The position numbers and the translations under genes were made by a program. Positions 50,839 to 59,955 of a DNA stretch of 64,000 bases are shown here, piece after piece. Below the pieces are notes generated by a model, which was given only the letters and a program-made list of their open reading frames with translations, was not told where the DNA came from and did not search any database. The first letter of the stretch is position 1, and each line of letters starts with the position of its first letter. The DNA is from JBDTSW01 sp051004675 (lineage in GTDB: Bacteria; Actinomycetota; Thermoleophilia; Solirubrobacterales; 70-9). The DNA lies in contig JBPCKC010000025.1 in assembly GCA_051004675.1 (NCBI GenBank), positions 1-64,000 of the forward strand, given 5' to 3'.

Positions 50839-51381
50839 ATGGAAGCGACCAGCGTCCGGCCCGGTTACGAGCTCTGGCGGCCCAACCGCGAGAAGGCCTC
50901 ATCGAAGTCGATGAAGGCCATCGTCGCGCTCGTCCTTTTCGTTTCGGCGGCGCTCATCGTGATCGTGACCCTCGGGGGATGGGACCGCCTGCAGAGCTCG
51001 AGCGTCGCCTTCATGTCGCTGATCTACGCCGGCATCTACGTGCTCTTCGCCCTGCTCATCATGGGATGGAACCGCGGGCTCCTGCCGGTGGCGGCATCGC
51101 TCGCGATCATCCTCGCCATCTTCGCGACGATCGCCGCGCCCGCCTGGTTCTCGCGCTCCAAGGACGGTCTCGACTCCCCGGTTCTGCCCGAGGACCTCCT
51201 CGGGCTCCTCACCCTCGTCCTCGTCCCGGTGCAGCTCCTTTTGATCGTGGTCGCGCTGCTCGCCTTCAACCAGGAATGGCACGTAGAGGAAGAGCGCCCG
51301 ATCGGCGGCCAGCCGCTGGCCGGCGAGGACGCCGCCTCCCCCCCGCCCTCTCAGGGGGCCTCTCCGCCCCAGCCGGCCTGA
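50839..51381 (+). CDS. Membrane protein with four helices, unknown function
   Basis: A 180-residue protein: cytoplasmic N-terminus (GYELWRPNREKASSKSM), four membrane helices (AIVALVLFVSAALIVIVTL ... VPVQLLLIVVALLAF) and a short Pro-rich cytoplasmic tail. No enzyme motif. TAGACT (50824-50829) is 9 nt before ATG 50839 and 6 nt before TTG 50836; either start gives nearly the same protein. It ends 8 bp before the convergent SRAP gene. Confidence 0.75.
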   Translation: MEATSVRPGYELWRPNREKASSKSMKAIVALVLFVSAALIVIVTLGGWDRLQSSSVAFMSLIYAGIYVLFALLIMGWNRGLLPVAASLAIILAIFATIAAPAWFSRSKDGLDSPVLPEDLLGLLTLVLVPVQLLLIVVALLAFNQEWHVEEERPIGGQPLAGEDAASPPPSQGASPPQPA

Positions 51382-51389
51382 GCCCGGCC

Positions 51390-52082
51390 TCAGAAGAGGC
51401 TCGGTGGGTCCTCACGCGGCGCGATGAGGTGCGGGCCGTCCTGGCGGACGTCGTTGACCGCGTCGCCGACCTCGCGGGCGACGAGGAGATCCTCCGCGGC
51501 CGGAGCGAGCAGGTCGCGCAGATCGCCCGCCTCGGCGTCGGGGTCAAGCCATGCGTCCTCGGCGAGGGGGGCGAGCACCGCAGGCATGCGATCGTGGATC
51601 GGCCGGATCAGCTCGTTGGGCGTCGTGGTGACGGTTGCGCAGGAGTGAAGGACCCCGTCGCCCGAGCGCTCGGGCAGCTCGGCCCAGACCCCAGCGAACG
51701 CGAAGAGGCCACCCTCCGCGAGGCTCAGCCACACCGGGCGCTTGCCCCGATCGTCGGTGAGCCACTCGTAGAAGCCGTCGGCCGGGATCAGGCAGCGCCG
51801 CTCGGCGAAGGACTCCCGGAACGCCGGCTGGCTTTCGATCGTCTCGGCGCGCGCGTTGATGAGCGGGCGTCCGCCTTTCTGCGCCCAGCGCCCCGGCACC
51901 AGGCCCCAGCGAAGGCGCCCGAGCTCGTTCGCGCCCCCTTCCCCCCTTCGAACCGCGAGCACGGGGTCGGTGGGAGCGATGTTGTACCTGGGCTCCTCGG
52001 CGACCTCGACGGGCTCGCGCAGGTTGAACCGTCGGGTGAGGAGATCGGCGTCGGGGCTCGAGAGGCTGTAGCGCCCACACAT
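51390..52082 (-). CDS. SRAP-domain protein (YedK/HMCES-like)
   Basis: A 230-residue SOS-response-associated peptidase-fold protein that shields abasic sites in single-stranded DNA by crosslinking through Cys2. Motifs: MCGRYSL (residues 1-7, Cys2 exposed by loss of Met1), YNIAPTDPVLAV, INARAETI, IPADGFYEW and IHDRMPAVL. TAGCCT is 8 nt upstream of the ATG, so the transcript is leaderless and the Cys2 start is well supported. No GAAC-N4-GTTC LexA box is seen in its 47-bp divergent gap with the sulfatase gene. Confidence 0.95.
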   Translation of the reverse strand: MCGRYSLSSPDADLLTRRFNLREPVEVAEEPRYNIAPTDPVLAVRRGEGGANELGRLRWGLVPGRWAQKGGRPLINARAETIESQPAFRESFAERRCLIPADGFYEWLTDDRGKRPVWLSLAEGGLFAFAGVWAELPERSGDGVLHSCATVTTTPNELIRPIHDRMPAVLAPLAEDAWLDPDAEAGDLRDLLAPAAEDLLVAREVGDAVNDVRQDGPHLIAPREDPPSLF

Positions 52083-52129
52083 GGAGCCCCAGGCTAGTGA
52101 GCGCTCGAGCCCCCTCTAGAGTGCCCGCG

Positions 52130-53638
52130 ATGAGCAAGGCGAAGCGCGCGCCTCGCGCGGCGCTCCTCGCCGCCGCGGTCTCGGCCCCCCTGCTGGCAGG
52201 TTGCTCGGACGAGCCGCGGGCGGCGGCGGGCGCCCCGAACGTCATCGTGGTCATGACCGACGACCAGGCCATGAATTCCTTTACCGCGGAGGCGATGCCG
52301 AACACTTTCCGCCTGGTCGCCGAGGGCGGGACGCTGTTCACCGACGCCTACGCGATGCCGCCCCTGTGCTGCCCGGCGCGGGCCACCTTCCTCACCGGGC
52401 AGTACCCGCACAACCACGGTGTCGTCCAGAACTACTACAAGCAGCTTCGCGAGAAGAAGAGCACGCTGGCGAGCTGGCTCGACCAGGCGGGCTACAACGT
52501 GGGCCTGACCGGCAAGTTCTTGAACGAGTACCACCCGGCGCGCCCGGCGCCGGGCTTCGACCACTGGTGGGAGCTGCGCTCGAACCCCGGGTACTACGGC
52601 TACGACACACTCGACGGCGACCAGATCGAGACCGCGGGGACCGGGCGCGAGGACTACTCCACGCTGGCGGTCACGCGGGAGGCCGTGGAGTTCATCGACG
52701 AGGCGGCCGGCGCCGAGGAGCCCTTCTTCCTGTGGGCCTCCTACTACGCACCGCACGTCTACAACAAGCCCGACGAGCCGGTCTGCAAGGCGCACTCCGC
52801 GCAGGTCCTGCCCGAGGACTGGGAGCTCTTCGCCGAAGCGCCGGTCCCGCGTCCCGCCGCCTTCAACGAGGCGGATATCACCGACAAGCCCCCTCCGTCC
52901 GCTGGGTTCGCGCCCCTCACACAGGAGCAGGTAGCACAGGTCACCGAGGCGGCCCGGTGCGCGATGGCCGCCGTGCACCGGGTGGACGTGGGCATCGCGG
53001 AGATCCTCTCGCGGCTGGAGGATGCGGGGATCGACGACGAGACCGCGATCTTCTTCATCTCCGACAACGGCTACTTCTTCGGCGAGCACCGCCGGCCGGG
53101 CGAGAAGGCGGTCCCCTACGAGGGCGACCTGGAGGTCCCGATGGCGGCGCGGGTGCCGCCGGGGGTGCTGGGCGCGAAGCCGGTGGAGCGCGTGGGCGAG
53201 CCGACGGGAACGCTGGACCTGGCGCCCACGATCCTCGAGCTGACCGGCGCGAAGCCGTGCCTGGCCGACGAGTGCCGCACGCTCGACGGACGCTCGCTGG
53301 TGGGGTTGCTGCGCGGTGAGAAGGGAAGCTGGCCGCACAACCGGGTCCGCCTATCGGAGGTCGGCAAGGACTGTGGCAACTACGCGTCGGTTCGCCGCGG
53401 CGATTGGATGTACACCGAGTGGTATGACCAGGGGGTCCCGCCCGACTGCGGGGTGATCGGAACCGAGCTCTACGACCTCGGGCGCGATCCCCACCAGCTC
53501 GACAACCTGCTGGGCATCCAGGCAACCCGCGACCGCCCAGGCGTGCTCGCCCGCCAGGGGCGCATGAGCGCCCTGCTGAGCCGGATGCAGACCTGCCAGG
53601 GGATCGCCGGGCGGGACGAGACCGAGAACCCGTGCTGA
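52130..53638 (+). CDS. Lipoprotein sulfatase (alkaline phosphatase fold)
   Basis: A 502-residue exported sulfatase. Lipobox APLLAGC near residue 24 indicates membrane attachment. Metal-binding VIVVMTDDQAMNSF, the C-x-P-x-R motif in PLCCPARATFLTGQYPHNHG (Cys to formylglycine), ISDNGYFFGEH and the late Lys/His region (FFLWASYYAPH) are present. It hydrolyses a sulfate ester of unknown substrate. TAGAGT is 7 nt upstream of ATG 52130, and a further upstream start is not supported. It is divergent from the SRAP gene. An FGE-type maturation gene is not in the window. Confidence 0.92.
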   Translation: MSKAKRAPRAALLAAAVSAPLLAGCSDEPRAAAGAPNVIVVMTDDQAMNSFTAEAMPNTFRLVAEGGTLFTDAYAMPPLCCPARATFLTGQYPHNHGVVQNYYKQLREKKSTLASWLDQAGYNVGLTGKFLNEYHPARPAPGFDHWWELRSNPGYYGYDTLDGDQIETAGTGREDYSTLAVTREAVEFIDEAAGAEEPFFLWASYYAPHVYNKPDEPVCKAHSAQVLPEDWELFAEAPVPRPAAFNEADITDKPPPSAGFAPLTQEQVAQVTEAARCAMAAVHRVDVGIAEILSRLEDAGIDDETAIFFISDNGYFFGEHRRPGEKAVPYEGDLEVPMAARVPPGVLGAKPVERVGEPTGTLDLAPTILELTGAKPCLADECRTLDGRSLVGLLRGEKGSWPHNRVRLSEVGKDCGNYASVRRGDWMYTEWYDQGVPPDCGVIGTELYDLGRDPHQLDNLLGIQATRDRPGVLARQGRMSALLSRMQTCQGIAGRDETENPC

Positions 53639-53662
53639 GGATCGTCACAATGCCCGGGGCGA

Positions 53663-53746
53663 GCGGCGGTGCTGCAATTGGTTGACAGGGCGGTCTCAAA
53701 AGCCGCTGTCCGCAAGGACATGTGGGTTCGAGTCCCACCCGCCGCA
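53663..53746 (+). tRNA. tRNA-Leu(CAA)
   Basis: An 84-nt class II tRNA, acceptor GCGGCGG/CCGCCGC, discriminator A at 53746; anticodon stem GCGGT/GCCGC, loop CTCAAAA giving CAA; variable arm TGTCCGCAAGGACATG. The discriminator A is also the first base of the following ATG. Confidence 0.9.
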
Positions 53747-54996
53747 TGAGCGCCAAAAAACCAGCCATCCAAGCCCCGACCGAGTTGGTCGAGGAACTGT
53801 GCACGTTCGAGGACCGGCTGGCGGGCAGCGACGCCGAGCGCCGGGCGGCCGACCGCATGGCCGAGCGCCTGCGCGAGACCGGGCGGCGAGTCGAGGTCGA
53901 ACCCACCTACGTACATCCGCAATTCGGCCTGGTCCACGCCGCCCACTGCCTGCTGGGCCTGGCCGGAAGCCTCGTCTCGATCGCGGCGCCCGCCCTCGGC
54001 TTCGGGATGGTGCTGGCGGCCGCGACCTCGATGTACCTGGACTTGAACTACCGCGCCTACCTGCTGCGGCGCCTGTTCTTCCGGCGCGCGTCGCAGAACG
54101 TGGTCTCGCGCGGCAGGCGGACAGGGCTCCCCGCGCGCCTGGTCCTCACGGCGCACATCGACGCGGCGCGCACGGGCCTCGTCTTCAAGCCCGCGCGGGC
54201 TCGCAGGAGCGCCCGCCTGGCGACCAGGTTCTCCTGGCTCGGCCCCTTCCGCCTCCTGTTTTGGTCGCTCGCGCTGCTGTTGCCGGCGCTTGGCGCCCGG
54301 ATGGCGGATTTCGACTCCAGCGCCCTCGCGCTCGTCCAGCTCCCGCCCACCCTGGTGCTGTTGCTCGGCATCTTTTTCCTGTTGGACATCGAGCTCTCCG
54401 ACGTCGTGCCGGGCGCCAACGACAACGCTTCGGGCGTGGCCGCAGTCCTCGCGATCGCCGAGGAGCTCGAGGACTCCAAGCCCGAGAACCTGGACCTGTG
54501 GGTCGTGCTGCCGGGGGCGGAGGAGTGCCTGCAGGAGGGCATGCGGGCCTTCATGCGCGCGCACCGCGACGACCTCGCCGATAGGCCCACGTACTTCCTC
54601 AACCTGGACACAGTCGGATCCGGCGGCGTGCGGTTCAACCGCGGTGGCGGATGGGTGGCGACCTACCCCGCCGACCAGCGCCTGGACGAGCTGGCCACGG
54701 CGATCGCCGAGGCCGACGCCGAGGGAGGCAACCGCTATCAGGCCCGCGCGCTGGCGCTGGCGGTCGCGGGCGATGAGATGCCGCCCCGGCTGGCGGGATT
54801 CCCGTCACTGGCGATCGGCTGCGCCGATGAGGACGGCTACGCCGCCGGGTACCACCATCCCTCGGACCTCCCTGACGCAGTCGATCCCGCGGCGATCGAG
54901 CGGGCGCGCGGGTTCACCGTCGAACTGATCCGCCGCCTGGACGGCGACGTCGGCCGCCGGCGCGCGTCCGGGCCCAGCCAGCCGCCCGAAAATTGA
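53746..54996 (+). CDS. Membrane-embedded M28-family peptidase
   Basis: A 416-residue protein. N-terminal helical region, then TAHIDAARTG (zinc His and Asp), two or three membrane helices (LLFWSLALLLPALGA; TLVLLLGIFFLLDIELS), DVVPGANDNASGVAAV, PGAEECLQEGMRAF, LNLDTVGSG and YHHPSDLPDAVD, in M28 order. Probably a di-zinc aminopeptidase facing inside or outside the membrane. ATG 53746 shares its A with the end of tRNA-Leu(CAA); an earlier GTG lies inside the tRNA and is unlikely. A downstream TTG (53788) would avoid the overlap. Ends coupled to the acyl-CoA ligase gene (TTGA). Confidence 0.87.
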   Translation: MSAKKPAIQAPTELVEELCTFEDRLAGSDAERRAADRMAERLRETGRRVEVEPTYVHPQFGLVHAAHCLLGLAGSLVSIAAPALGFGMVLAAATSMYLDLNYRAYLLRRLFFRRASQNVVSRGRRTGLPARLVLTAHIDAARTGLVFKPARARRSARLATRFSWLGPFRLLFWSLALLLPALGARMADFDSSALALVQLPPTLVLLLGIFFLLDIELSDVVPGANDNASGVAAVLAIAEELEDSKPENLDLWVVLPGAEECLQEGMRAFMRAHRDDLADRPTYFLNLDTVGSGGVRFNRGGGWVATYPADQRLDELATAIAEADAEGGNRYQARALALAVAGDEMPPRLAGFPSLAIGCADEDGYAAGYHHPSDLPDAVDPAAIERARGFTVELIRRLDGDVGRRRASGPSQPPEN

Positions 54997-56960
54997 GCCC
55001 CGAGAAGCTCTGGGAGCCATCCGCGAAGCGCGTCGAGCGCTCGAACATGACCGCCTACATGCGCTGGCTGGAAGCCGAGCGCGGGCTCGCGTTCGGCGAC
55101 TACGAGGAGCTCTGGCAGTGGTCGGTCGCCGAGATCGAGTCCTTCTGGGCCTCGATCTGGGACTTTTTCGAGGTGCGCTCCACCGGGTACGAGCGGGTCC
55201 TCGCCGAGCGGCGGATGCCCGGTGCGCGCTGGTTCGAGGGCGCCGAGCTGAACTACGCGGAGCACGTCTTTCGCGACCGCGACCCGCAGGCGCTCGCGGT
55301 CCAGCACGCCTCCGAGATCCACGAGCTCTCCGAGCTGAGCTGGGGCGAGCTGTCCGATCGCGTTGCCGCTGCCGCCGCGGGGCTGCGCGGGTTGGGGGTG
55401 GACCGCGGCGACCGTGTCGTCGCCTACCTGCCGAACGGGACCGAGGCCTTGATCGCGTTCCTCGCCTGCGCGTCGATCGGGGCGGTGTGGTCGAGCTGCT
55501 CGCCGGACTTCGGCGCCAGCTCGGTGGTGGACCGCTTCGCCCAGATCGAGCCGAAGGTCCTGCTCGCGGTTGACGGCTATGGCTACGGCGGCAAGCGGTT
55601 CGACCGCCTCGGCGTCGTGGCCGGGCTCCAGGACGAGCTGCCGACTCTGGAGCGCACGATCCTCGTCCCCTACCTCGACCCCGATGCCGACCCGGGGCGC
55701 CTGACCGAGACGATCGGCTGGGCGGAGCTGCTCGAGTCGGGGGCCGGCGCCCCGCTCGAGTTCGAGCGCGTCCCCTTCGACCACCCCCTCTGGGTCCTCT
55801 ACTCGTCCGGCACCACGGGACTGCCGAAAGCAATCGTGCAGGGACAGGGCGGGATCCTGCTCGAGCACCTCAAGAAGCTCAACCTCCACGTCGACGCCCA
55901 GGAGGGCGATCGGATCCTCTGGTTTACGACGACCGGGTGGATGATGTGGAACTTCCTCGTCTCGGCCCTGCTGACCCCGGCCTCGATCGTCCTCTACGAC
56001 GGCAATCCGGGCCACCCGGACATGGGCGTCCTGTGGGATCTGGCCGAGCGCGCCGGCGTCACGTGCTTCGGCACCTCCGCGTCCTACGTGGCGGCCTGCA
56101 TGAAGGACGGCGTCGAGCCCGCCGCCGGCCGTGACCTCGGCGCGTTGAGGGCGATGGGGTCGACGGGCTCCCCCCTCTCCCCCGAGGGCTTCGAGTGGAT
56201 CTACGAGCACGTCGGCGACGACACATGGCTCTTCTCGACCTCGGGGGGCACCGACGTGTGCACGGCGTTCGTCGGCGGCGTGCCGCTGCTCCCGGTCTAC
56301 CGCGGCGAGCTTCAGGGCCGGGCGCTCGGCGCCAAGGTCGAGGCATGGGACGAGCAGGGGCACACGCTGGTGGGCGAGGTCGGCGAGCTGGTCATCACCG
56401 AGCCGATGCCCTCGATGCCGATCTACCTCTGGGGCGACACGGACGGCTCGAGGCTGCGGGAGGCCTACTTCGAGCACTACCCGGGCGTCTGGCGCCACGG
56501 CGACTGGATCGAGATCACCGAGCGCGGTACCGCGATCATCTACGGGCGCTCGGACTCGACGATCAACCGCCAGGGCGTACGGATGGGAACCAGCGAGATC
56601 TACCGGGCGGTCCTGGCGGTGCCCGAAGTCCTCGACGCCCTCGTCGTGGACATCCCGCGCGAGGGCACCGAGGGATGGATGCCCCTGTTCGTGGTCCTGC
56701 GCGCGGGAGCAGAGCTGACGGACGAGCTGACAGCGGCGATCAAGCGCAGGGTTCGCGAGACCTGCTCACCGCGCCACGTCCCCAACGAGGTCTTCGCCGT
56801 CGCCGAGGTGCCCCGCACGCTCTCGGGCAAGGTGCTCGAGGTGCCGGTGAAGCGGATCCTCACGGGCACGCCGATCGAGAAAGCGGCCAGCCGGGACTCG
56901 CTCGCCAACCCCGCCGCGCTCGACTGGTTCGTGGAGTTCGCGGCGCGAGTATCGGGGTGA
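54993..56960 (+). CDS. Acetoacetyl-CoA synthetase
   Basis: A 655-residue AMP-forming ligase. The N-terminus (LWEPSAKRVERSNMTAYMRW), length, and motifs (WVLYSSGTTGLPKAIVQGQG, TTTGWMMWNFLVSALL, GRSDSTINRQGVRMGTSEIY, RTLSGKVLEVPVKR with the catalytic Lys) match acetoacetyl-CoA synthetases (AACS) rather than acetyl-CoA synthetases. It activates acetoacetate with ATP and CoA. The TTG start overlaps the previous stop (TTGA). Fits with neighbouring acyl-CoA carboxylase and beta-oxidation genes. Confidence 0.93.
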   Translation: MSPEKLWEPSAKRVERSNMTAYMRWLEAERGLAFGDYEELWQWSVAEIESFWASIWDFFEVRSTGYERVLAERRMPGARWFEGAELNYAEHVFRDRDPQALAVQHASEIHELSELSWGELSDRVAAAAAGLRGLGVDRGDRVVAYLPNGTEALIAFLACASIGAVWSSCSPDFGASSVVDRFAQIEPKVLLAVDGYGYGGKRFDRLGVVAGLQDELPTLERTILVPYLDPDADPGRLTETIGWAELLESGAGAPLEFERVPFDHPLWVLYSSGTTGLPKAIVQGQGGILLEHLKKLNLHVDAQEGDRILWFTTTGWMMWNFLVSALLTPASIVLYDGNPGHPDMGVLWDLAERAGVTCFGTSASYVAACMKDGVEPAAGRDLGALRAMGSTGSPLSPEGFEWIYEHVGDDTWLFSTSGGTDVCTAFVGGVPLLPVYRGELQGRALGAKVEAWDEQGHTLVGEVGELVITEPMPSMPIYLWGDTDGSRLREAYFEHYPGVWRHGDWIEITERGTAIIYGRSDSTINRQGVRMGTSEIYRAVLAVPEVLDALVVDIPREGTEGWMPLFVVLRAGAELTDELTAAIKRRVRETCSPRHVPNEVFAVAEVPRTLSGKVLEVPVKRILTGTPIEKAASRDSLANPAALDWFVEFAARVSG

Positions 56961-56982
56961 CCCTTGAGGCGCCGGCGCGTCG

Positions 56983-58242
56983 TCAGCCCCGGCTGAGTCC
57001 GAGTCCCTCCGCGCGCTCACGGGCGCGGACCACAACCTCCGAGGCACCCTCCACCACTCCGTCGCGCATCAGCGCGCGACCGGCGACCACGGTCGTGTCG
57101 ACGATCGAGCCCGACGCGGCGTAGACGAGGTTGGGGACGAGCGCGCCGGGCGCCAGCTCGGGCGCCTCCGCGCGCACGAGCAGGAAGTCCGCCGGCGCTC
57201 CGGCCTCGAGCCCAGTACCTCCCAGGAGCTTCGAGCGGGCGCCGGTGGCGATCGCAAAGCTCTCCTCCGCCGTGACGGCGGCGGGGTCGCCCGCGACGTG
57301 CTTTTGGACGAGCGCGAAAACCTTGGCATCGGCGAAGAGGTCAAGCGAGTTGTTCGAGCCGGGCCCGTCGGTGCCGAGCCCCAGCGCGACGCCGCGCTCA
57401 CGGGCCGCCGGGTAGGGAAAGACGCCTCCCACGGCGAGCTTCATGTTCGCAACGGGGTTGGTGACCACGGTGGCGCCCCGATCGGCGATCAGCGTCAGCT
57501 CCTCCTCATCGAGCCAGACGCCGTGGGCGAGGACCGTCTGCGGCCCCAGGATCCCGCAGCGATCCAGCCATGCCGCTGGGCGCATCCCGTGCTTCGCCAA
57601 GCATCCCTTCACCTCGTCCTTGGTCTCGGAGAGGTGGATCTGGATGGGCACCCCGCGCTCGGCCGCCGTCTCGGCCACGTGGCGCAGCGAGCGCTCGGAC
57701 ACCGAGTAGAGCGCGTGCGGGGCGAACCCCGGGCGCGCCAGCTCGCCACCCTGCTCGGCGATCGCCTCCAGGCTGCGCTCGGCGTCGGCACACGCACGCT
57801 GCGACTTGGACTCGTCGTCGCCGTCGATCAGCGGCGCCGCGGTCACCGCGCGAAGGCCAGCGTCCTCGACCGCCCGCGCGGCCGCGTGCGCGTGCCAGTA
57901 CATGTCCCAGAACGAGGTCGTGCCCGAACGGATCATCTCGACGCACGCGAGGCGGGTTCCCCAGTAGACGTCGTCGTCGCTCATCCGCTTCTCGACCGGC
58001 CATATGTGGCCCTCCAGCCACTCCATCAGCGGCAGGTCGTCGGCGTAGCCGCGGAAGAGGGTCATGCCGGCGTGGGTGTGGGCGTTGACCAGGCCGGGCA
58101 CCAGCGCGAGGCCGGAGCCCTCGATGACGTCGTCCCCTTGGTGGGGCTCCACCCCGGGCCCCAGCTCGGCGATCGCGCCGCCCTCGCATCGCACCCCAAC
58201 CCGGACCCCGTCGAGCGTCGCATCGCGGACTGCCAGTCCCAT
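56983..58242 (-). CDS. mtaD: 5-methylthioadenosine/S-adenosylhomocysteine deaminase
   Basis: A 419-residue amidohydrolase. Metal ligands: NAHTHAGMTLFRG (HxH), IHLSETKDEV (His), LAHGVWLDEEEL (His), GTDGPGSNNSLDLF (Asp), in MtaD/SAH deaminase form. It converts methylthioadenosine to methylthioinosine and SAH to S-inosylhomocysteine. ATG 58242 has TACGCT (58250-58255) 7 nt upstream. An MTAP-type phosphorylase 1.7 kb further right may use its product. Confidence 0.9.
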   Translation of the reverse strand: MGLAVRDATLDGVRVGVRCEGGAIAELGPGVEPHQGDDVIEGSGLALVPGLVNAHTHAGMTLFRGYADDLPLMEWLEGHIWPVEKRMSDDDVYWGTRLACVEMIRSGTTSFWDMYWHAHAAARAVEDAGLRAVTAAPLIDGDDESKSQRACADAERSLEAIAEQGGELARPGFAPHALYSVSERSLRHVAETAAERGVPIQIHLSETKDEVKGCLAKHGMRPAAWLDRCGILGPQTVLAHGVWLDEEELTLIADRGATVVTNPVANMKLAVGGVFPYPAARERGVALGLGTDGPGSNNSLDLFADAKVFALVQKHVAGDPAAVTAEESFAIATGARSKLLGGTGLEAGAPADFLLVRAEAPELAPGALVPNLVYAASGSIVDTTVVAGRALMRDGVVEGASEVVVRARERAEGLGLSRG

Positions 58243-58270
58243 GCCGTGCAGCGTATGCGAGGCTCCCCCG

Positions 58271-59953
58271 GTGAGTGACGAGGAGATTCGCGATGACCTG
58301 GCCGAGGTCCTCGATCGCCGCCGGCGGGCAGGCGATGAGGCGCGCCCGGAGGCGGTGGAGCGACGGCGTGCAAGCGGGCGCCGCACGGCGCGGGAGAACG
58401 TGGAGGACCTCGTGGACCCGGGCTCGTTCGTCGAGTACGGGCGCCTGGCGCTCGCGGCGCAGCGGGCCCGCCGCGAGCTCGACGAGCTGATCACCAGGAC
58501 CCCCGCCGACGGCTTGATCGGCGGCACCGCCCGGATCAACGGCGAACTCTTCGGTGACGCCGCGGCGTGCGCGGTCCTCTCCTACGACTACACGGTCCTC
58601 GCGGGCACCCAGGGCGCCATCGGTCACCGCAAGAAGGACCGCCTGTTCGAGCTGATCGAGCGCATGCGCCTACCCACGGTCTTTCTCGCGGAGGGCGGCG
58701 GTGGACGCCCGGGCGACACCGACCACGCCGTCGTCTCGGCGCTCGATACCCGGGCGTTCGCGCTCTGGGGGCGCCTGTCGGGGCAGGTACCCCGAATCGC
58801 GATCGTTGCCGGGCGCTGCTTCGCGGGCAACGCCGTGATCGCCGGCGCGTCGGACCTGATCGTCTCCGCGGGCGACATCGCGCTCGGGATGGGCGGCCCG
58901 GCGATGGTCGAGGGCGGCGGGCTGGGCACCTTCGAGCCCGAGGCGATCGGGCCCCTCGACGTCCAGAGCCGGAACGGCGTGGTGGACGTGGTGGCAACGG
59001 ACGAAGCAGAGGCGGTCGCGATCACGAAGCGCCTGATCGGTTACTTCCAAGGCGCACTACCGAAGCCGGGGTCAGATCCCGCTCCCGGCAGCGGCGTGGA
59101 GGGCTCCGACCCGAACGCGGGGTCAGATCCCGCTCCCGGCAGCGACGTGGAGGGCTCCGACCGCAAGGGGTCTGACCCCACATCCGCCCGCGAGGCCTCC
59201 GCCCGCGACACGGCCCTCCGCACCCTCATCCCCGCCCGCCGGCGGCGCGCATACGACGTGCGCACCGTCGTCGAGGCCGTCGCGGACTCCGACTCGGTCA
59301 CCTTCCTTCGCGAGGCCTTCGCCCCCGAGATGGTCGTCGCCTTCGCTCGCCTCGAGGGCAGGCCGATCGGGGTCATCGCGAACAACCCCATGTACCTCGC
59401 CGGGGCGATCACGTCGAGCGGCGCCGACAAGGCCGCGCGCCACATGCAGCTCTGCGACGCGTTCGGGCTCCCGATCCTGTCGCTGATCGACACGCCGGGG
59501 ATGATGGTCGGGCCCGAGGCGGAGGAGACGGCGCTGGTGCGCCACTGCTCGCGCCTGTTCGTCGCGGGGGCGGCGCTGCGCGTGCCGTTCGTGGCGCTCA
59601 TCCTGCGCAAGGCCTATGGCCTGGGCGCGCAGGCGATGGCGGCGGGGAGCATGCACGAGCCGCTGCTGACGATCGGCTGGCCCACCGCCGAGCTCGGCGC
59701 GATGGGTCTGGAGGGCGCAGTGAAGCTCGGCTTCAAGCGCGAGCTCGACGCGATCGCCGACCCCGACGAGCGCGCGCGCCGCCTTGAGGACATGGTCGCC
59801 CACGCCCACGAGCACGGGAAGGCGCTGAACGCCGCGACCCTTTTCGAGCTCGACGACGTGATCGATCCGGCCGATACGCGCCGGGTCGTGAGCGCGACGT
59901 TCGCGGCCGCGGCGCCGGCCGCCACGTCCGGGCGATTCGTCGATACCTGGTAG
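58271..59953 (+). CDS. Acyl-CoA carboxylase carboxyltransferase with in-frame repeat insertion
   Basis: A 560-residue biotin-dependent carboxyltransferase (both crotonase-like lobes). N-terminal lobe: GAIGHRKKDRLFELIERM, SGQVPRIAIVAGRCFAGNA; C-terminal lobe: ANNPMYLAGAITSSGADKAA, LIDTPGMMVGPEAE, RKAYGLGAQAMAAGS. Typical members have 510-530 residues. Between the lobes (about residues 265-305) a GSDP-rich insertion is encoded by the GGGGTCAGA element (59068-59179), with two 51-bp tandem units. GTG start. Probably propionyl- or other short-chain acyl-CoA carboxylase; no biotin carboxylase gene is in the window. Confidence 0.9.
   Translation: MSDEEIRDDLAEVLDRRRRAGDEARPEAVERRRASGRRTARENVEDLVDPGSFVEYGRLALAAQRARRELDELITRTPADGLIGGTARINGELFGDAAACAVLSYDYTVLAGTQGAIGHRKKDRLFELIERMRLPTVFLAEGGGGRPGDTDHAVVSALDTRAFALWGRLSGQVPRIAIVAGRCFAGNAVIAGASDLIVSAGDIALGMGGPAMVEGGGLGTFEPEAIGPLDVQSRNGVVDVVATDEAEAVAITKRLIGYFQGALPKPGSDPAPGSGVEGSDPNAGSDPAPGSDVEGSDRKGSDPTSAREASARDTALRTLIPARRRRAYDVRTVVEAVADSDSVTFLREAFAPEMVVAFARLEGRPIGVIANNPMYLAGAITSSGADKAARHMQLCDAFGLPILSLIDTPGMMVGPEAEETALVRHCSRLFVAGAALRVPFVALILRKAYGLGAQAMAAGSMHEPLLTIGWPTAELGAMGLEGAVKLGFKRELDAIADPDERARRLEDMVAHAHEHGKALNAATLFELDDVIDPADTRRVVSATFAAAAPAATSGRFVDTW
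59068..59179. repeat. GGGGTCAGA ... TCTGACCCC element with 51-bp internal tandem duplication
   Basis: GGGGTCAGATCCC at 59068 and 59119 (51 bp apart, the spacer nearly identical) and GGGGTCTGACCCC at 59167-59179. In frame in the carboxyltransferase gene. Confidence 0.8.
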
Positions 59954-59955
59954 CT

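Noticed and set aside
53722..53745. GTG start for the M28 peptidase inside tRNA-Leu(CAA)
   Set aside because: It would translate tRNA bases (the T-arm). ATG 53746 or TTG 53788 are more likely.
54837..56498. 553-aa minus-strand open frame opposite the acetoacetyl-CoA synthetase
   Set aside because: Shadow frame; the plus strand has all AMP-ligase motifs.
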